A DNA stretch of 17,371 nucleotides from an uncultured Methanobrevibacter sp. (GCA_902795935.1 CADBMS010000015.1:1-17371); one strand, 5' to 3'; numbered from the stretch's first letter, positions 7,136 through 14,208 are shown. Program-made: numbers and translations. The notes: generated by a model not told the origin, from the letters alone.

Positions 7136-7999
7136 TTATATTGGTTCAAATCCTTCTTTTCGGATTATCATTTGTCCTGTAGATAATATGAATTTTATAA
7201 AATCATCTATTTCAGGACTTTCATCATATCTTACTAAACTTATTGCATGTTTTGTTTCATTTTTAAGAATATTATTTCCTTCAAAATAACTAGCATTTAG
7301 GAATGTGTGTAAATTTTCTCCATTTTTAACTAATTTATATGCTTCATATGGTGAACGTACATCTCGTATTATATCATATTTTATTTTATTATTTTTTAAT
7401 GTTCTCCATGCAAGTCTTTGTGATGAACTTGCAACTGATATGAAATTTGCATTATCTAAGTCTTGCAAATTAGTTATCTTTTCTGTATTTGGACTTGAAA
7501 TTAACACTAAATAATCAAATGCTATTGGAATTAATTCTAAATCGTTTTGAAATGCTATTAAAGGATCATCTAATGTCATTATATTAAGTATTTGTTTTTT
7601 TGCAAGATAAAATGCACTTTTATCATCACTATGGTAAACTACTGAAGTTAATCCAAATTCTTCTGCTAGAGTATTTATTAATGCAGATGATATGTGACCT
7701 CCAGCAATTACATTTTTTCTTGCTGAAGATACTTTATTTTCATATTTTTGATATGCTAAGAGTATTTCTTTTCCTTCCTTTGTTAATTCGGAACCTGCAT
7801 TTGTGGATTCTACTAATTTCATATCCAATATTTTTTCTGCATTCAATATTCTCCTATTTAATACTTGAGGAGCTATTTTTAATTGTTTTGCTGCTTTACG
7901 TTGAGACCATGTTGTTGAAATTACTTCTAAAGTTTGAAATAATTTGTTATTAAAGTCATTACCATTAATTGTTAAGCTAATTTTTGGTTTTATCTGCAT
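7136..7999 (-). CDS. LysR/ModE-like transcriptional regulator with PBP-like domain
   Basis: A 287-residue one-component regulator. The N-terminal winged helix-turn-helix spans about residues 20-75 (WSQRKAAKQLKIAPQVLNRR is the core) and is of the LysR/ModE type. The rest, from about residue 95, looks like a periplasmic-binding-protein fold used as a cytoplasmic ligand sensor, as in the PBP-like regulators of methanogens. The ligand is unknown; molybdate is one possibility because of the ModE-like helix-turn-helix, and a sugar-phosphate ligand is suggested by the neighbours. The ATG at 7999 has GGGGTG at 8005-8010. It is the first gene of a two-gene unit with the kinase and diverges from hxlB. 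A perfect palindrome at 8081-8097 may be its operator. Confidence 0.85.
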   Translation of the reverse strand: MQIKPKISLTINGNDFNNKLFQTLEVISTTWSQRKAAKQLKIAPQVLNRRILNAEKILDMKLVESTNAGSELTKEGKEILLAYQKYENKVSSARKNVIAGGHISSALINTLAEEFGLTSVVYHSDDKSAFYLAKKQILNIMTLDDPLIAFQNDLELIPIAFDYLVLISSPNTEKITNLQDLDNANFISVASSSQRLAWRTLKNNKIKYDIIRDVRSPYEAYKLVKNGENLHTFLNASYFEGNNILKNETKHAISLVRYDESPEIDDFIKFILSTGQMIIRKEGFEPI

Positions 8000-8080
8000 A
8001 ATAACACCCCATTCTTTGGATATGAATGAAATATTGAATATAAAAATTGTTGATTAGAAAAATAAAGATAAATTAAATAT

Positions 8081-8097
8081 TTCACTTAATAAGTGAA
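8081..8097. promoter_or_regulatory. Perfect palindrome, candidate regulator operator
   Basis: TTCACTTAATAAGTGAA has two 8-base arms around one central base. It lies in the divergent gap between the regulator gene (start 7999) and hxlB (start 8285). This is the usual place for a LysR-type binding site controlling its own gene and the neighbour. Confidence 0.5.
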
Positions 8098-8236
8098 TTA
8101 AATTATCTTGTTTACTTTATATTAAGTTTAATTTTTTTAGTTTTTATATTTTTATTTAATTAATCATCTTATGGTTATAAAAATTTGATTCAATTAGAAA
8201 TAATTATAAATCCTAAAATAGCATAATTAATTATTG

Positions 8237-8244
8237 TATAAATA
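8237..8244 (+). promoter_or_regulatory. Probable TATA box of hxlB
   Basis: TATAAATA stands 48 bases upstream of the hxlB ATG. Initiation about 25 bases downstream would give a short leader containing GGGAG at 8270-8274. Confidence 0.5.
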
Positions 8245-8284
8245 AAGATAATTTTTAAAAAAAATATTAGGGAGTAATTGTTAA

Positions 8285-8869
8285 ATGATACTAAATGATG
8301 CTATTAATGAAATCATTACTAATATAACTAATGTTTCTAATTCCATTGATGAAGAAAACATTAATGAAATGATGAACGTTTTAACAGGTAGTAAAAACGT
8401 TTATGTTATTGGTTTAGGTAGATCTGGTTTAGTTGGTAAAGCTTTTGCAATGAGATTAATGCATTTAGGTATTAGTGTTTATGTTGTTGGTGAAACTATT
8501 ACTCCTGCAATTCATAAAACAGATTGTTTACTTGCAATTTCTGGTTCTGGTGAAACTAGTTACATTGTTAGTACTGCAAAAGCGGCTAAGTCTAGAGATG
8601 CAACTGTTTTAGCTGTAACATCATATGCTGAATCTACTCTTGGAGAATTAGCTGATATTATAGTTCCTATTAAAGGTAGGACTAAAATTGATATTGAAAA
8701 AAATTATATTAAAAGACAAATTGGTGGAGAACATCAATCTTTAACACCACTTGGTACTTTATTTGAATTATCTACTTTAGTATTCTTAGATGGACTTATA
8801 GCTGAATTAATGCACAAAATGAATAAAACTGAAGCAGATATGAAAATGAAACATAATGTACTTGAATAA
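8285..8869 (+). CDS. hxlB: 6-phospho-3-hexuloisomerase
   Basis: This enzyme interconverts arabino-3-hexulose 6-phosphate and fructose 6-phosphate. In methanogens lacking a full pentose phosphate pathway it works with hexulose-phosphate synthase to make ribulose 5-phosphate from hexose. At 194 residues it is one SIS domain of normal length. Visible are VIGLGRSGLVGK (residues 41-52), the phosphate-binding AISGSGET (84-91) and the conserved C-terminal GGEHQSLTPLGTLFE. The ATG at 8285 follows GGGAG with a slightly long spacing. Hexulose-phosphate synthase is not in this window. The divergent regulator and PfkB kinase may belong to the same sugar-phosphate circuit. Confidence 0.93.
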   Translation: MILNDAINEIITNITNVSNSIDEENINEMMNVLTGSKNVYVIGLGRSGLVGKAFAMRLMHLGISVYVVGETITPAIHKTDCLLAISGSGETSYIVSTAKAAKSRDATVLAVTSYAESTLGELADIIVPIKGRTKIDIEKNYIKRQIGGEHQSLTPLGTLFELSTLVFLDGLIAELMHKMNKTEADMKMKHNVLE

Positions 8870-9311
8870 AAACTAAATTAGAATTAAATTCAGTTCCTAA
8901 ATATCATCACATCCCTATAATTCTTCTATTTTTTTAATTAAACAAATTGTTTTCTATCAAAATGTTCATAAAATAAAGAAAATAAGCACTGAAAAAAGAT
9001 CATATATGTATTTAAAATTGGAATTATTCCAAAAATTAAATTAATATATTTCACATAAAAACAAGACCAAAATATACTAATAAATGTAATAATTTAAAAA
9101 AATGATAATATTAAAAAACCTTTGCAAGTCATTCGATAGAATCACGTTTGAATTAGTTATATAATATGAAAATGGAGTTATTAATAATTAATAATGGTGC
9201 TTAATTGGTTGTTATATAATATATGATGTTAATTTCGTGTGTAAAATAATATAAATTATAAAAAAATGTTTTTTTTATGGAAAATGACATATTGCTAATT
9301 TTTTTTATAGT
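8870..9311. other. Intergenic region between convergent genes
   Basis: About 440 bases of AT-rich DNA between the 3' ends of hxlB and the coiled-coil gene. A T-run near 8928-8936 may end hxlB transcription. It holds one copy of the 31-base repeat at 9086-9116. I see no gene or RNA. Confidence 0.5.
9086..9116. repeat. Direct repeat, copy A
   Basis: This 31-base AT-rich stretch recurs at 10787-10817 in the same orientation with a single T/C difference. The next 40 or so bases are still recognisably related (shared CTTTG, AGAAT and TTTGAATTA blocks) before similarity fades. Confidence 0.6.
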
Positions 9312-9701
9312 TTATGTTCTAGGGTTAAATAAGAATTTAAGATTATTTTTTAGATATTCGTCTGTATCATCAATTTGATTTATTAGATTATTAATTACGA
9401 ATTCCATATTTTTATAGTTTCCAACGACACGGTTTCGTTCATCGTTTAATTTTTGCATATTTCTTGTACGAGTAGTGGTTTTAGATTTATTGAGGATTTT
9501 TTCTGTAGTGGATAGTTTTTGTCTAGAATCAAATTCACATCTAATTTTGATTTGTTTGTTTAAGTAATTACTTTGTATTATGGTAATATCTCTGGCTATT
9601 TGTTTTTTCATTTGTGTAAGTTCTTTACGTTTTTCTTTAAGTGCTAGTGATGTTCTTCTAGATGAACTAATATTACTGTTATCAATTTCAATATCTGCCA
9701 T
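9312..9701 (-). CDS. Hypothetical coiled-coil protein
   Basis: A 129-residue, Lys/Arg- and Gln/Asn-rich protein that I do not recognise. Residues about 15-115 look almost wholly helical with heptad-like spacing (LALKEKRKELTQMKKQ, then MQKLNDERNRVVGNYKN), suggesting a coiled coil. No cysteine, signal peptide or membrane segment is seen. The ATG at 9701 has no convincing ribosome binding site. The frame stays open 12 codons further upstream (IKLKDYQQIIDD) to an ATT at 9737, which does have GGAGTGGGTG in front of it, so the true protein is probably about 141 residues. It stands isolated in a gene-poor stretch between two copies of a direct repeat. Confidence 0.65.
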   Translation of the reverse strand: MADIEIDNSNISSSRRTSLALKEKRKELTQMKKQIARDITIIQSNYLNKQIKIRCEFDSRQKLSTTEKILNKSKTTTRTRNMQKLNDERNRVVGNYKNMEFVINNLINQIDDTDEYLKNNLKFLFNPRT

Positions 9702-9734
9702 ATCATCAATGATTTGTTGATAATCTTTTAGTTT

Positions 9735-9752
9735 AATTTACACCCACTCCAT
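9735..9752 (-). promoter_or_regulatory. Strong ribosome binding site before an ATT codon
   Basis: The minus strand reads ATGGAGTGGGTGTAAATT. GGAG (9747-9750) and GGTG (9741-9744) resemble the Shine-Dalgarno consensus and stand at normal spacing from the in-frame ATT at 9735-9737. The ATG at 9750-9752 is in the same frame, but a TAA at 9738-9740 follows after four codons. Confidence 0.5.
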
Positions 9753-10072
9753 AAAATGAAATTTTATTAAATATTTTTTGACTTAAAGATAAAATCATTA
9801 CCCTCAATTAATATATTAATTTCACCACATATAAAATGTTCGCATTATTACTCGAACTAATGATAGTTATATACTATATGAAATTTCCGTTAACTATGAT
9901 CTTTTTTTAGGACCATTTGTTAAGAAAAAGAATGAAAAAAAATTATAGTGTATGGTGAATAAATAGAGTTAATCATTTGTCGAGACCAAATAATAAAATA
10001 AAAATTGTATATGTTAGGCTTATACTAATAAAAAGGCAATATCCGCTTCAAAATATGAAAAATAGTATAACC

Positions 10073-10099
10073 AATCATATTTACCTTTGAAATATGATT
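10073..10099. repeat. Inverted repeat, 10-base arms
   Basis: AATCATATTT at 10073-10082 pairs perfectly with AAATATGATT at 10090-10099 across a 7-base loop, ACCTTTG. Confidence 0.6.
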
Positions 10100-10193
10100 A
10101 ACCCCGATAAATACATAACTTAATATATATTAAATTTTTTTCATATCCAAAAAAAAACGAATAATTAAAATTAAGATTCAATATAATTCAAAG

Positions 10194-10324
10194 GGAGTTA
10201 ATCAAATTAAGGATATGTCATTTTGTATGTAGGTAGTTATTCTATATAACTGGTTAAAGTTTATTATATAAAAAAATTTATTATGGCCGATAAATTATTA
10301 CCTAATTCTTTTTTGATTAACTCC
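10194..10324. repeat. 131-base element bounded by 13-base inverted repeats
   Basis: GGAGTTAATCAAA at 10194-10206 is the exact reverse complement of TTTGATTAACTCC at 10312-10324. Weaker similarity of the arms continues inward. Inside are two smaller hairpins: AGTTAT/ATAACT at 10235-10251 and AATTTAT/ATAAATT at 10275-10296 with TATGGCCG in its loop. The size and terminal repeats resemble a miniature inverted-repeat element, but no target duplication is evident. Confidence 0.5.
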
Positions 10325-10386
10325 AATAAGATATATTATTTTTATTTTAATTAATATAATTTATCGTTTTATCTAATGCAAAAAGG

Positions 10387-10455
10387 TTTTATATGATACT
10401 CATTAAAAAAGAAAAATTTTGTGGGAACACCTTCATTTAAGAGCATCATATAAAA
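10387..10455. repeat. Inverted repeat, 15-base arms with one mismatch
   Basis: TTTTATATGATACTC at 10387-10401 pairs with GAGCATCATATAAAA at 10441-10455, matching at 14 of 15 positions. The spacer is 39 bases. Confidence 0.6.
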
Positions 10456-10467
10456 AAACATATTATA

Positions 10468-10498
10468 ATATTCTTAAATATTGGCGTATTAAGAATAT
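10468..10498. repeat. Inverted repeat, 10-base arms
   Basis: ATATTCTTAA at 10468-10477 pairs perfectly with TTAAGAATAT at 10489-10498 over an 11-base loop containing GGCG. Confidence 0.6.
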
Positions 10499-10538
10499 CA
10501 AATATAATCCCTTTTACTGTTTCACTTCTAACAGAAGA

Positions 10539-10598
10539 GTTACTAATAACACTTAAAAATTGTTTATATTTATGTTTTCCCTTTTTTTTATTAGTAAC
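10539..10598. repeat. Inverted repeat, 11-base arms
   Basis: GTTACTAATAA at 10539-10549 pairs perfectly with TTATTAGTAAC at 10588-10598, with a 38-base spacer that includes a T-run. Confidence 0.6.
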
Positions 10599-10786
10599 CC
10601 AATTATAGTCATTTACGAAATTAATTTTATAGATTATTTATAAATAACTATAAAAAAAGTTTTGTAAGCAACTATAATATATTATCATGATTAATATTTA
10701 ACAATTATTATTTTTTTATACAGCAAACAAAAACCTATTTTTTTACACTTGAAATTCACCTCTGATTCCCCATAATCTGAAAAAAA

Positions 10787-10817
10787 GTAATAATTTAAAA
10801 AAACGATAATATTAAAA
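10787..10817. repeat. Direct repeat, copy B
   Basis: This is the second copy of the 31-base repeat at 9086-9116, identical at 30 of 31 positions and in the same orientation 1701 bases away. It lies in the downstream region of the membrane protein gene. Confidence 0.6.
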
Positions 10818-10919
10818 CTTCTTTGTAAATTATTATGTTTAGAATTAAATTTGAATTAAAATAATATTTTTTATCAGTACATTATTAATATATTCAAAAT
10901 AATAGAAATCTAGTTTAGA

Positions 10920-11768
10920 TTACAATTTTGAAGTACTCTGCAATATATCCGATCCTGTTGCATTATAACAGTGTATTTGTACGAAGTCTCCTTTATCAAT
11001 CCAAGTTTTATTTTCATAGTAGAATGGACCTTCCCATACTGAAGTAAAGTTTGCACCATCATTTGTTACTCTTGTTATATTTAAAGTTACTCTTGCTTTC
11101 TTTTTAGATAATTTTTGAATTTCTGTTATATTCATAGAATTTATAATATAACCAGTATTCACTCCATTAGATCCAAATAATACGTTTAAGTTACCATAAA
11201 AAACTTGTAATGGGCCACGTATTTGTTCTTCTATAGATTTTAACTCAGCAGTTTCATTTTTCTTAGCAGGACTATTATTATTTGTAGTTTCATTCTTTTC
11301 CACTTCTTTTTCTGTAACAGCACTATATGAAATCGCCCAAACTAGGAAAATAGAGAAAACTATAACTAATACATATCTAACTTTTTTGTCTGGTATTTTA
11401 TATTCTAGTATTCTAGGTATGACTTTAATTCTATAATTTGTTCCGTCACTGCCTGTGGATGTTGAAAATTTAGGTGAATTGTAAATATAAACATTTATTA
11501 ATGCTCCAATGAATCCCCCGATTATTGCAAAAATGATTGAATAAAAAGGAGCCCAAATTAGAGTTAAAATTCCTACAATAAATCCTAAAATCATACCTCT
11601 AAGGAATAATAATTCTTTAGAGAAATAAACTGTGATTATTCCTGCAAATAAGGGCACCATAGTCAGTGCAGCATCACCAATAATGAGTTTAAGAATAATT
11701 GTAATTAATAATGTTAATAATATTCCAGTTATCCCTGAAACAATATATTTTTTAATAATTTCATCCAC
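10920..11768 (-). CDS. Membrane protein with sequon-rich extracellular domain
   Basis: A 282-residue protein that I do not assign to a named family. Four hydrophobic helices fill residues about 9-95 and a fifth spans about 131-150, with a charged cytosolic-looking loop between (ILEYKIPDKKVR). With the N terminus inside, five segments put the C-terminal 130 residues outside. That domain holds eight N-x-S/T sites (for example NET, NIT, NFT, NKT, NAT), fitting archaeal N-glycosylation, and starts with a hydrophilic linker. The start is GTG at 11768, with GGAGTG about 9 bases upstream; the nearby ATG at 11764 is out of frame. It is monocistronic, divergent from the small gene at 11893. Function unknown. 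Confidence 0.75.
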   Translation of the reverse strand: MDEIIKKYIVSGITGILLTLLITIILKLIIGDAALTMVPLFAGIITVYFSKELLFLRGMILGFIVGILTLIWAPFYSIIFAIIGGFIGALINVYIYNSPKFSTSTGSDGTNYRIKVIPRILEYKIPDKKVRYVLVIVFSIFLVWAISYSAVTEKEVEKNETTNNNSPAKKNETAELKSIEEQIRGPLQVFYGNLNVLFGSNGVNTGYIINSMNITEIQKLSKKKARVTLNITRVTNDGANFTSVWEGPFYYENKTWIDKGDFVQIHCYNATGSDILQSTSKL

Positions 11769-11892
11769 TAAAAACTACACTCCATTTTAAGTTAATATAT
11801 TAGAAAATAATATAATGTTTACTAAATTAATTATATATTATCACTTATAATATAAAATATTTCTTTATATTAATAATAAGGAGTTAATTAAG

Positions 11893-12117
11893 ATGGATAT
11901 ATTATCACAACTTAAAGAAATTGAAGGAAAAAATATAACATTAAAATTAGGTGATGATGGTAGGGAATTACCTGGAAAAATTAGTAAAATTCATGAAAAA
12001 CATGAAGCTGTTACTGCAGAATACTATGATGATGAACTTGAAGCAGGAGCAGGTATTTTAGTTAGTTTTAGTAAAATTAAAAGTATTAATGAGAACCTTA
12101 TTGTTTTTGAAAAATAA
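11893..12117 (+). CDS. Small conserved-looking hypothetical protein
   Basis: A 74-residue acidic soluble protein without cysteines or membrane segments. After a short helix (DILSQLKEIEGKN) the rest alternates in beta fashion (ITLKLGDDGRELPGKISKI, then ILVSFSKIKSI). This could form a small SH3-like or OB-like barrel; that is a guess from pattern only. The ATG at 11893 has AAGGAGTTAATTAAG directly upstream, a strong ribosome binding site. It is divergent from the membrane protein gene and ends 4 bases from the end of moaA on the other strand. I do not recognise the family. Confidence 0.75.
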   Translation: MDILSQLKEIEGKNITLKLGDDGRELPGKISKIHEKHEAVTAEYYDDELEAGAGILVSFSKIKSINENLIVFEK

Positions 12118-12121
12118 TTAA

Positions 12122-13057
12122 TTAGGATTTGTAATATGGTTCTCTTTTATTAATTGCATATAAAAATATTTCTTTTAATTCTTCAAGTGTTTTATTTTCT
12201 CTTATTGGAGTTATTATGTCCACTAAATTATCATTTTTAAGTAGGCAGGGTTTTATTTTTCCATTTGGAGTTATTCTTAATCTAGTACAGTTTTTACAGA
12301 ATTTAGTGTTATCCATTGGTTTTACGATTTCTATTTCTCCATTGTCTATGTAATATTTTTTACGATCTTGCATGAATTCTCGTGTTTTAACAGTATCTGC
12401 TTTATTTTCTAGTTCTTCTTCTAATTCATTAATATTATAGTGATGTTTATTTATGAAATCTGTGTCATCGCAGCTTTCTGTTTTTAATAGTTCTATTAAT
12501 TGTAGTATTATATTGTTTTCTTTGCAGAATTCGAACATTTCATCTATTTCATTATGATTTAAATCTTTCATTACAACCATGTTTATTTTAACTGGATTTA
12601 TTCCAGATTTAGATGCTGCTAGTATTCCTTTTTTAACATCTTCTAATTTATTACTTTTAGTTATGTATTTATATAAATCATAATCTAGAGTATCTAAACT
12701 AACATTTATCCTGTTTAATCCTGCTTTAACAAGTTCTTCTACATATTTTTCAAGTAAAATACCATTTGTTGTTATGGATATGTCTTTAAAATCTAGTGAT
12801 GCTATTTTTTCTGTGATTTCCACTATATCTTTTCGTATTAATGGTTCTCCACCAGATAGTCTTATTTTTTCTATTCCTATCATTTTTGCTAATTTACAAA
12901 TTTGGTATATTTCATCTGGTGTCATTTCAGATTTTTGAGGTAAAATCCCATCATGGTGACAGTAAACACAGTTAACATTACATCTACCAGTTATGGATAT
13001 TCTAAGAGATAATGTTGGTCTTTCATATCTGTCTTTAACTTTTGTTTCAATATCCAT
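12122..13057 (-). CDS. moaA: GTP 3',8-cyclase MoaA (radical SAM)
   Basis: MoaA catalyses the first step of molybdopterin synthesis, rearranging GTP with radical SAM chemistry. The radical SAM cluster motif CNVNCVYC gives Cys26, Cys30 and Cys33. The second [4Fe-4S] site is CKNCTRLRITPNGKIKPC with Cys254, Cys257 and Cys271. LSGGEPL (68-74) is the SAM-binding GGEP motif. The length of 311 residues is typical for the archaeal enzyme. The C terminus is REPYYKS and lacks the Gly-Gly tail of bacterial MoaA. The ATG at 13057 has GGGAT just upstream and follows mobB by 17 bases. The product serves enzymes such as Fwd in this window. Confidence 0.93.
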   Translation of the reverse strand: MDIETKVKDRYERPTLSLRISITGRCNVNCVYCHHDGILPQKSEMTPDEIYQICKLAKMIGIEKIRLSGGEPLIRKDIVEITEKIASLDFKDISITTNGILLEKYVEELVKAGLNRINVSLDTLDYDLYKYITKSNKLEDVKKGILAASKSGINPVKINMVVMKDLNHNEIDEMFEFCKENNIILQLIELLKTESCDDTDFINKHHYNINELEEELENKADTVKTREFMQDRKKYYIDNGEIEIVKPMDNTKFCKNCTRLRITPNGKIKPCLLKNDNLVDIITPIRENKTLEELKEIFLYAINKREPYYKS

Positions 13058-13074
13058 ATTAATCCCGTAATATT

Positions 13075-13875
13075 TTATTTTTGTAACAATAATTGGATAT
13101 TTTCAAAATTATCTTCTTTGAAATTATCTATTTTTAATGATTTAATTATTCCAATTGTTGTATTTTTGAGGAAAGCTTCTACAAATTCATTTAATGGTAT
13201 GTCTTGTTTATCGACTAATAATTTTGTTTTAGATTTATTGAGCAGTATTTCTATTTTATCCCTATTTTTTGCTCCATATTCAGTTATTTTAATTGAATTT
13301 AGTATTCCATTAACTGTTTCGTCTATAATATTTCTTACAAATTTATTTATGGGAATTGATTCATTATCAATTAATAATACCACATCATCATTATCTGATG
13401 GATTTTTTTCATCAGAACATTTTGTATTTTTGTTCATAGTAATACTCTCCTTTTCAATTAGATTTACTAAGTTTGTTATGTCATTATTATTTAACTCAAA
13501 TGGGTTTACAGTTGTAAGTGTAGATTCATTTTCAACATCATTTGTTGTGGATATGTTTGGATATGCATATCCTTTGAAACCTTCAATTACCACATAATCT
13601 GGGTTTTTTAATGATTTCATTTGGAATAACATTTGATCTAAGTTTAATTCTTCATCAATTTGTATGATTGAGTTTAAACCAGACCCCATGACTATTTTAG
13701 CACCTGCTTTTTTGTGTTTCCATGTGTCTGTTTCTTTAGAATCTAAATTTAGTTTATGGTGACTGTGTTTTATTGAACCCACCGTATAATTCCGTTTTAC
13801 TAATTCTTGAATTATTTTTGTAGATAATAATGTTTTTCCAGTGTTTTTAGTTCCAATTATACTTACGATTTTCAT
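13075..13875 (-). CDS. mobB: MobB-like molybdopterin-guanine dinucleotide protein with duplicated C-terminal domain
   Basis: MobB is a P-loop GTP-binding protein that assists addition of the guanine nucleotide to molybdopterin. The N-terminal domain (1-110) has the P-loop GTKNTGKT at 8-15, then SIKHSHHKLNLD, DTWKHKKAGA and DYVVIEGFKG, all family hallmarks. A low-complexity Asn-rich linker (about 110-163) follows. The C-terminal hundred residues are two copies of one 50-residue unit (165-214 and 217-266), each with LxxD...IPxNxFV...T..GI..SxKI. The ribosome binding site is weak (AAGGAA about 12 bases upstream). It is the first gene of a pair with moaA. The length of 266 residues is longer than plain MobB (about 160-170). 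Confidence 0.87.
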   Translation of the reverse strand: MKIVSIIGTKNTGKTLLSTKIIQELVKRNYTVGSIKHSHHKLNLDSKETDTWKHKKAGAKIVMGSGLNSIIQIDEELNLDQMLFQMKSLKNPDYVVIEGFKGYAYPNISTTNDVENESTLTTVNPFELNNNDITNLVNLIEKESITMNKNTKCSDEKNPSDNDDVVLLIDNESIPINKFVRNIIDETVNGILNSIKITEYGAKNRDKIEILLNKSKTKLLVDKQDIPLNEFVEAFLKNTTIGIIKSLKIDNFKEDNFENIQLLLQK

Positions 13876-14208
13876 AGAAATTATAATATTCCTTATTTTT
13901 TATTATTATGTTAGTATGGTATTAAAATAATATTCCATCTTTAATGGATTTATATAAAAACTTAAATTTTTATTATTTTTTACTATTTTTTTAATTAATA
14001 TATTATTTCTTCTTAATTATTTGCTTATAAAACATGTTTTTAATGAACAAAAGACTATTAATATTTTAATGTTTTATCGTAGACTTAAAAATATATCACA
14101 AAAGATAAAAAGGCATTGAAACCATAATATTAATCATACAATAATATAACCCCAATTTCAATATCAATATTTTATAAATATTTCAATAATTCATACTGGA
14201 GGAATAAA
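13876..14208. other. Divergent intergenic region mobB/purP
   Basis: This 333-base AT-rich gap must carry both divergent promoters. A TATA-like AAATATAT at about 14088-14095 is the best candidate for purP, giving a leader near 90 bases. I see no RNA gene or clear operator in it. Confidence 0.4.

Larger units (their letters stand above)
9753..10919. other. Long gene-free region rich in inverted repeats
   Basis: About 1.17 kb without a convincing gene, the longest such stretch in the window. It contains at least six inverted repeats between 10073 and 10598 with arms of 7 to 15 bases, and one copy of the 31-base repeat. The promoter of the coiled-coil gene lies at its left end. An open stretch on the minus strand at 10449-10637 (63 codons) has no start codon and may be a decayed gene or chance. 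Confidence 0.5.

Noticed and set aside
7600..7953. 117-codon plus-strand frame opposite the regulator gene
   Set aside because: It is Leu/Ile/Phe/His-rich, as expected from the complement of Lys/Asn/Glu codons, and has no start signal.
8870..10919. CRISPR array or tRNA gene in the gene-poor stretch
   Set aside because: The inverted repeats differ from each other and are not regularly spaced copies of one unit. No T-loop or cloverleaf pattern was found.
12010..12117. Overlap of the small gene's 3' end with moaA as sign of a false gene
   Set aside because: The frames do not overlap, the small gene has a strong ribosome binding site, and its acidic product looks like a normal soluble protein.
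13118..13597. 159-codon plus-strand frame opposite mobB
   Set aside because: Its product is a Ser/Phe/Leu-rich shadow. The minus strand has a P-loop protein with recognisable MobB motifs.
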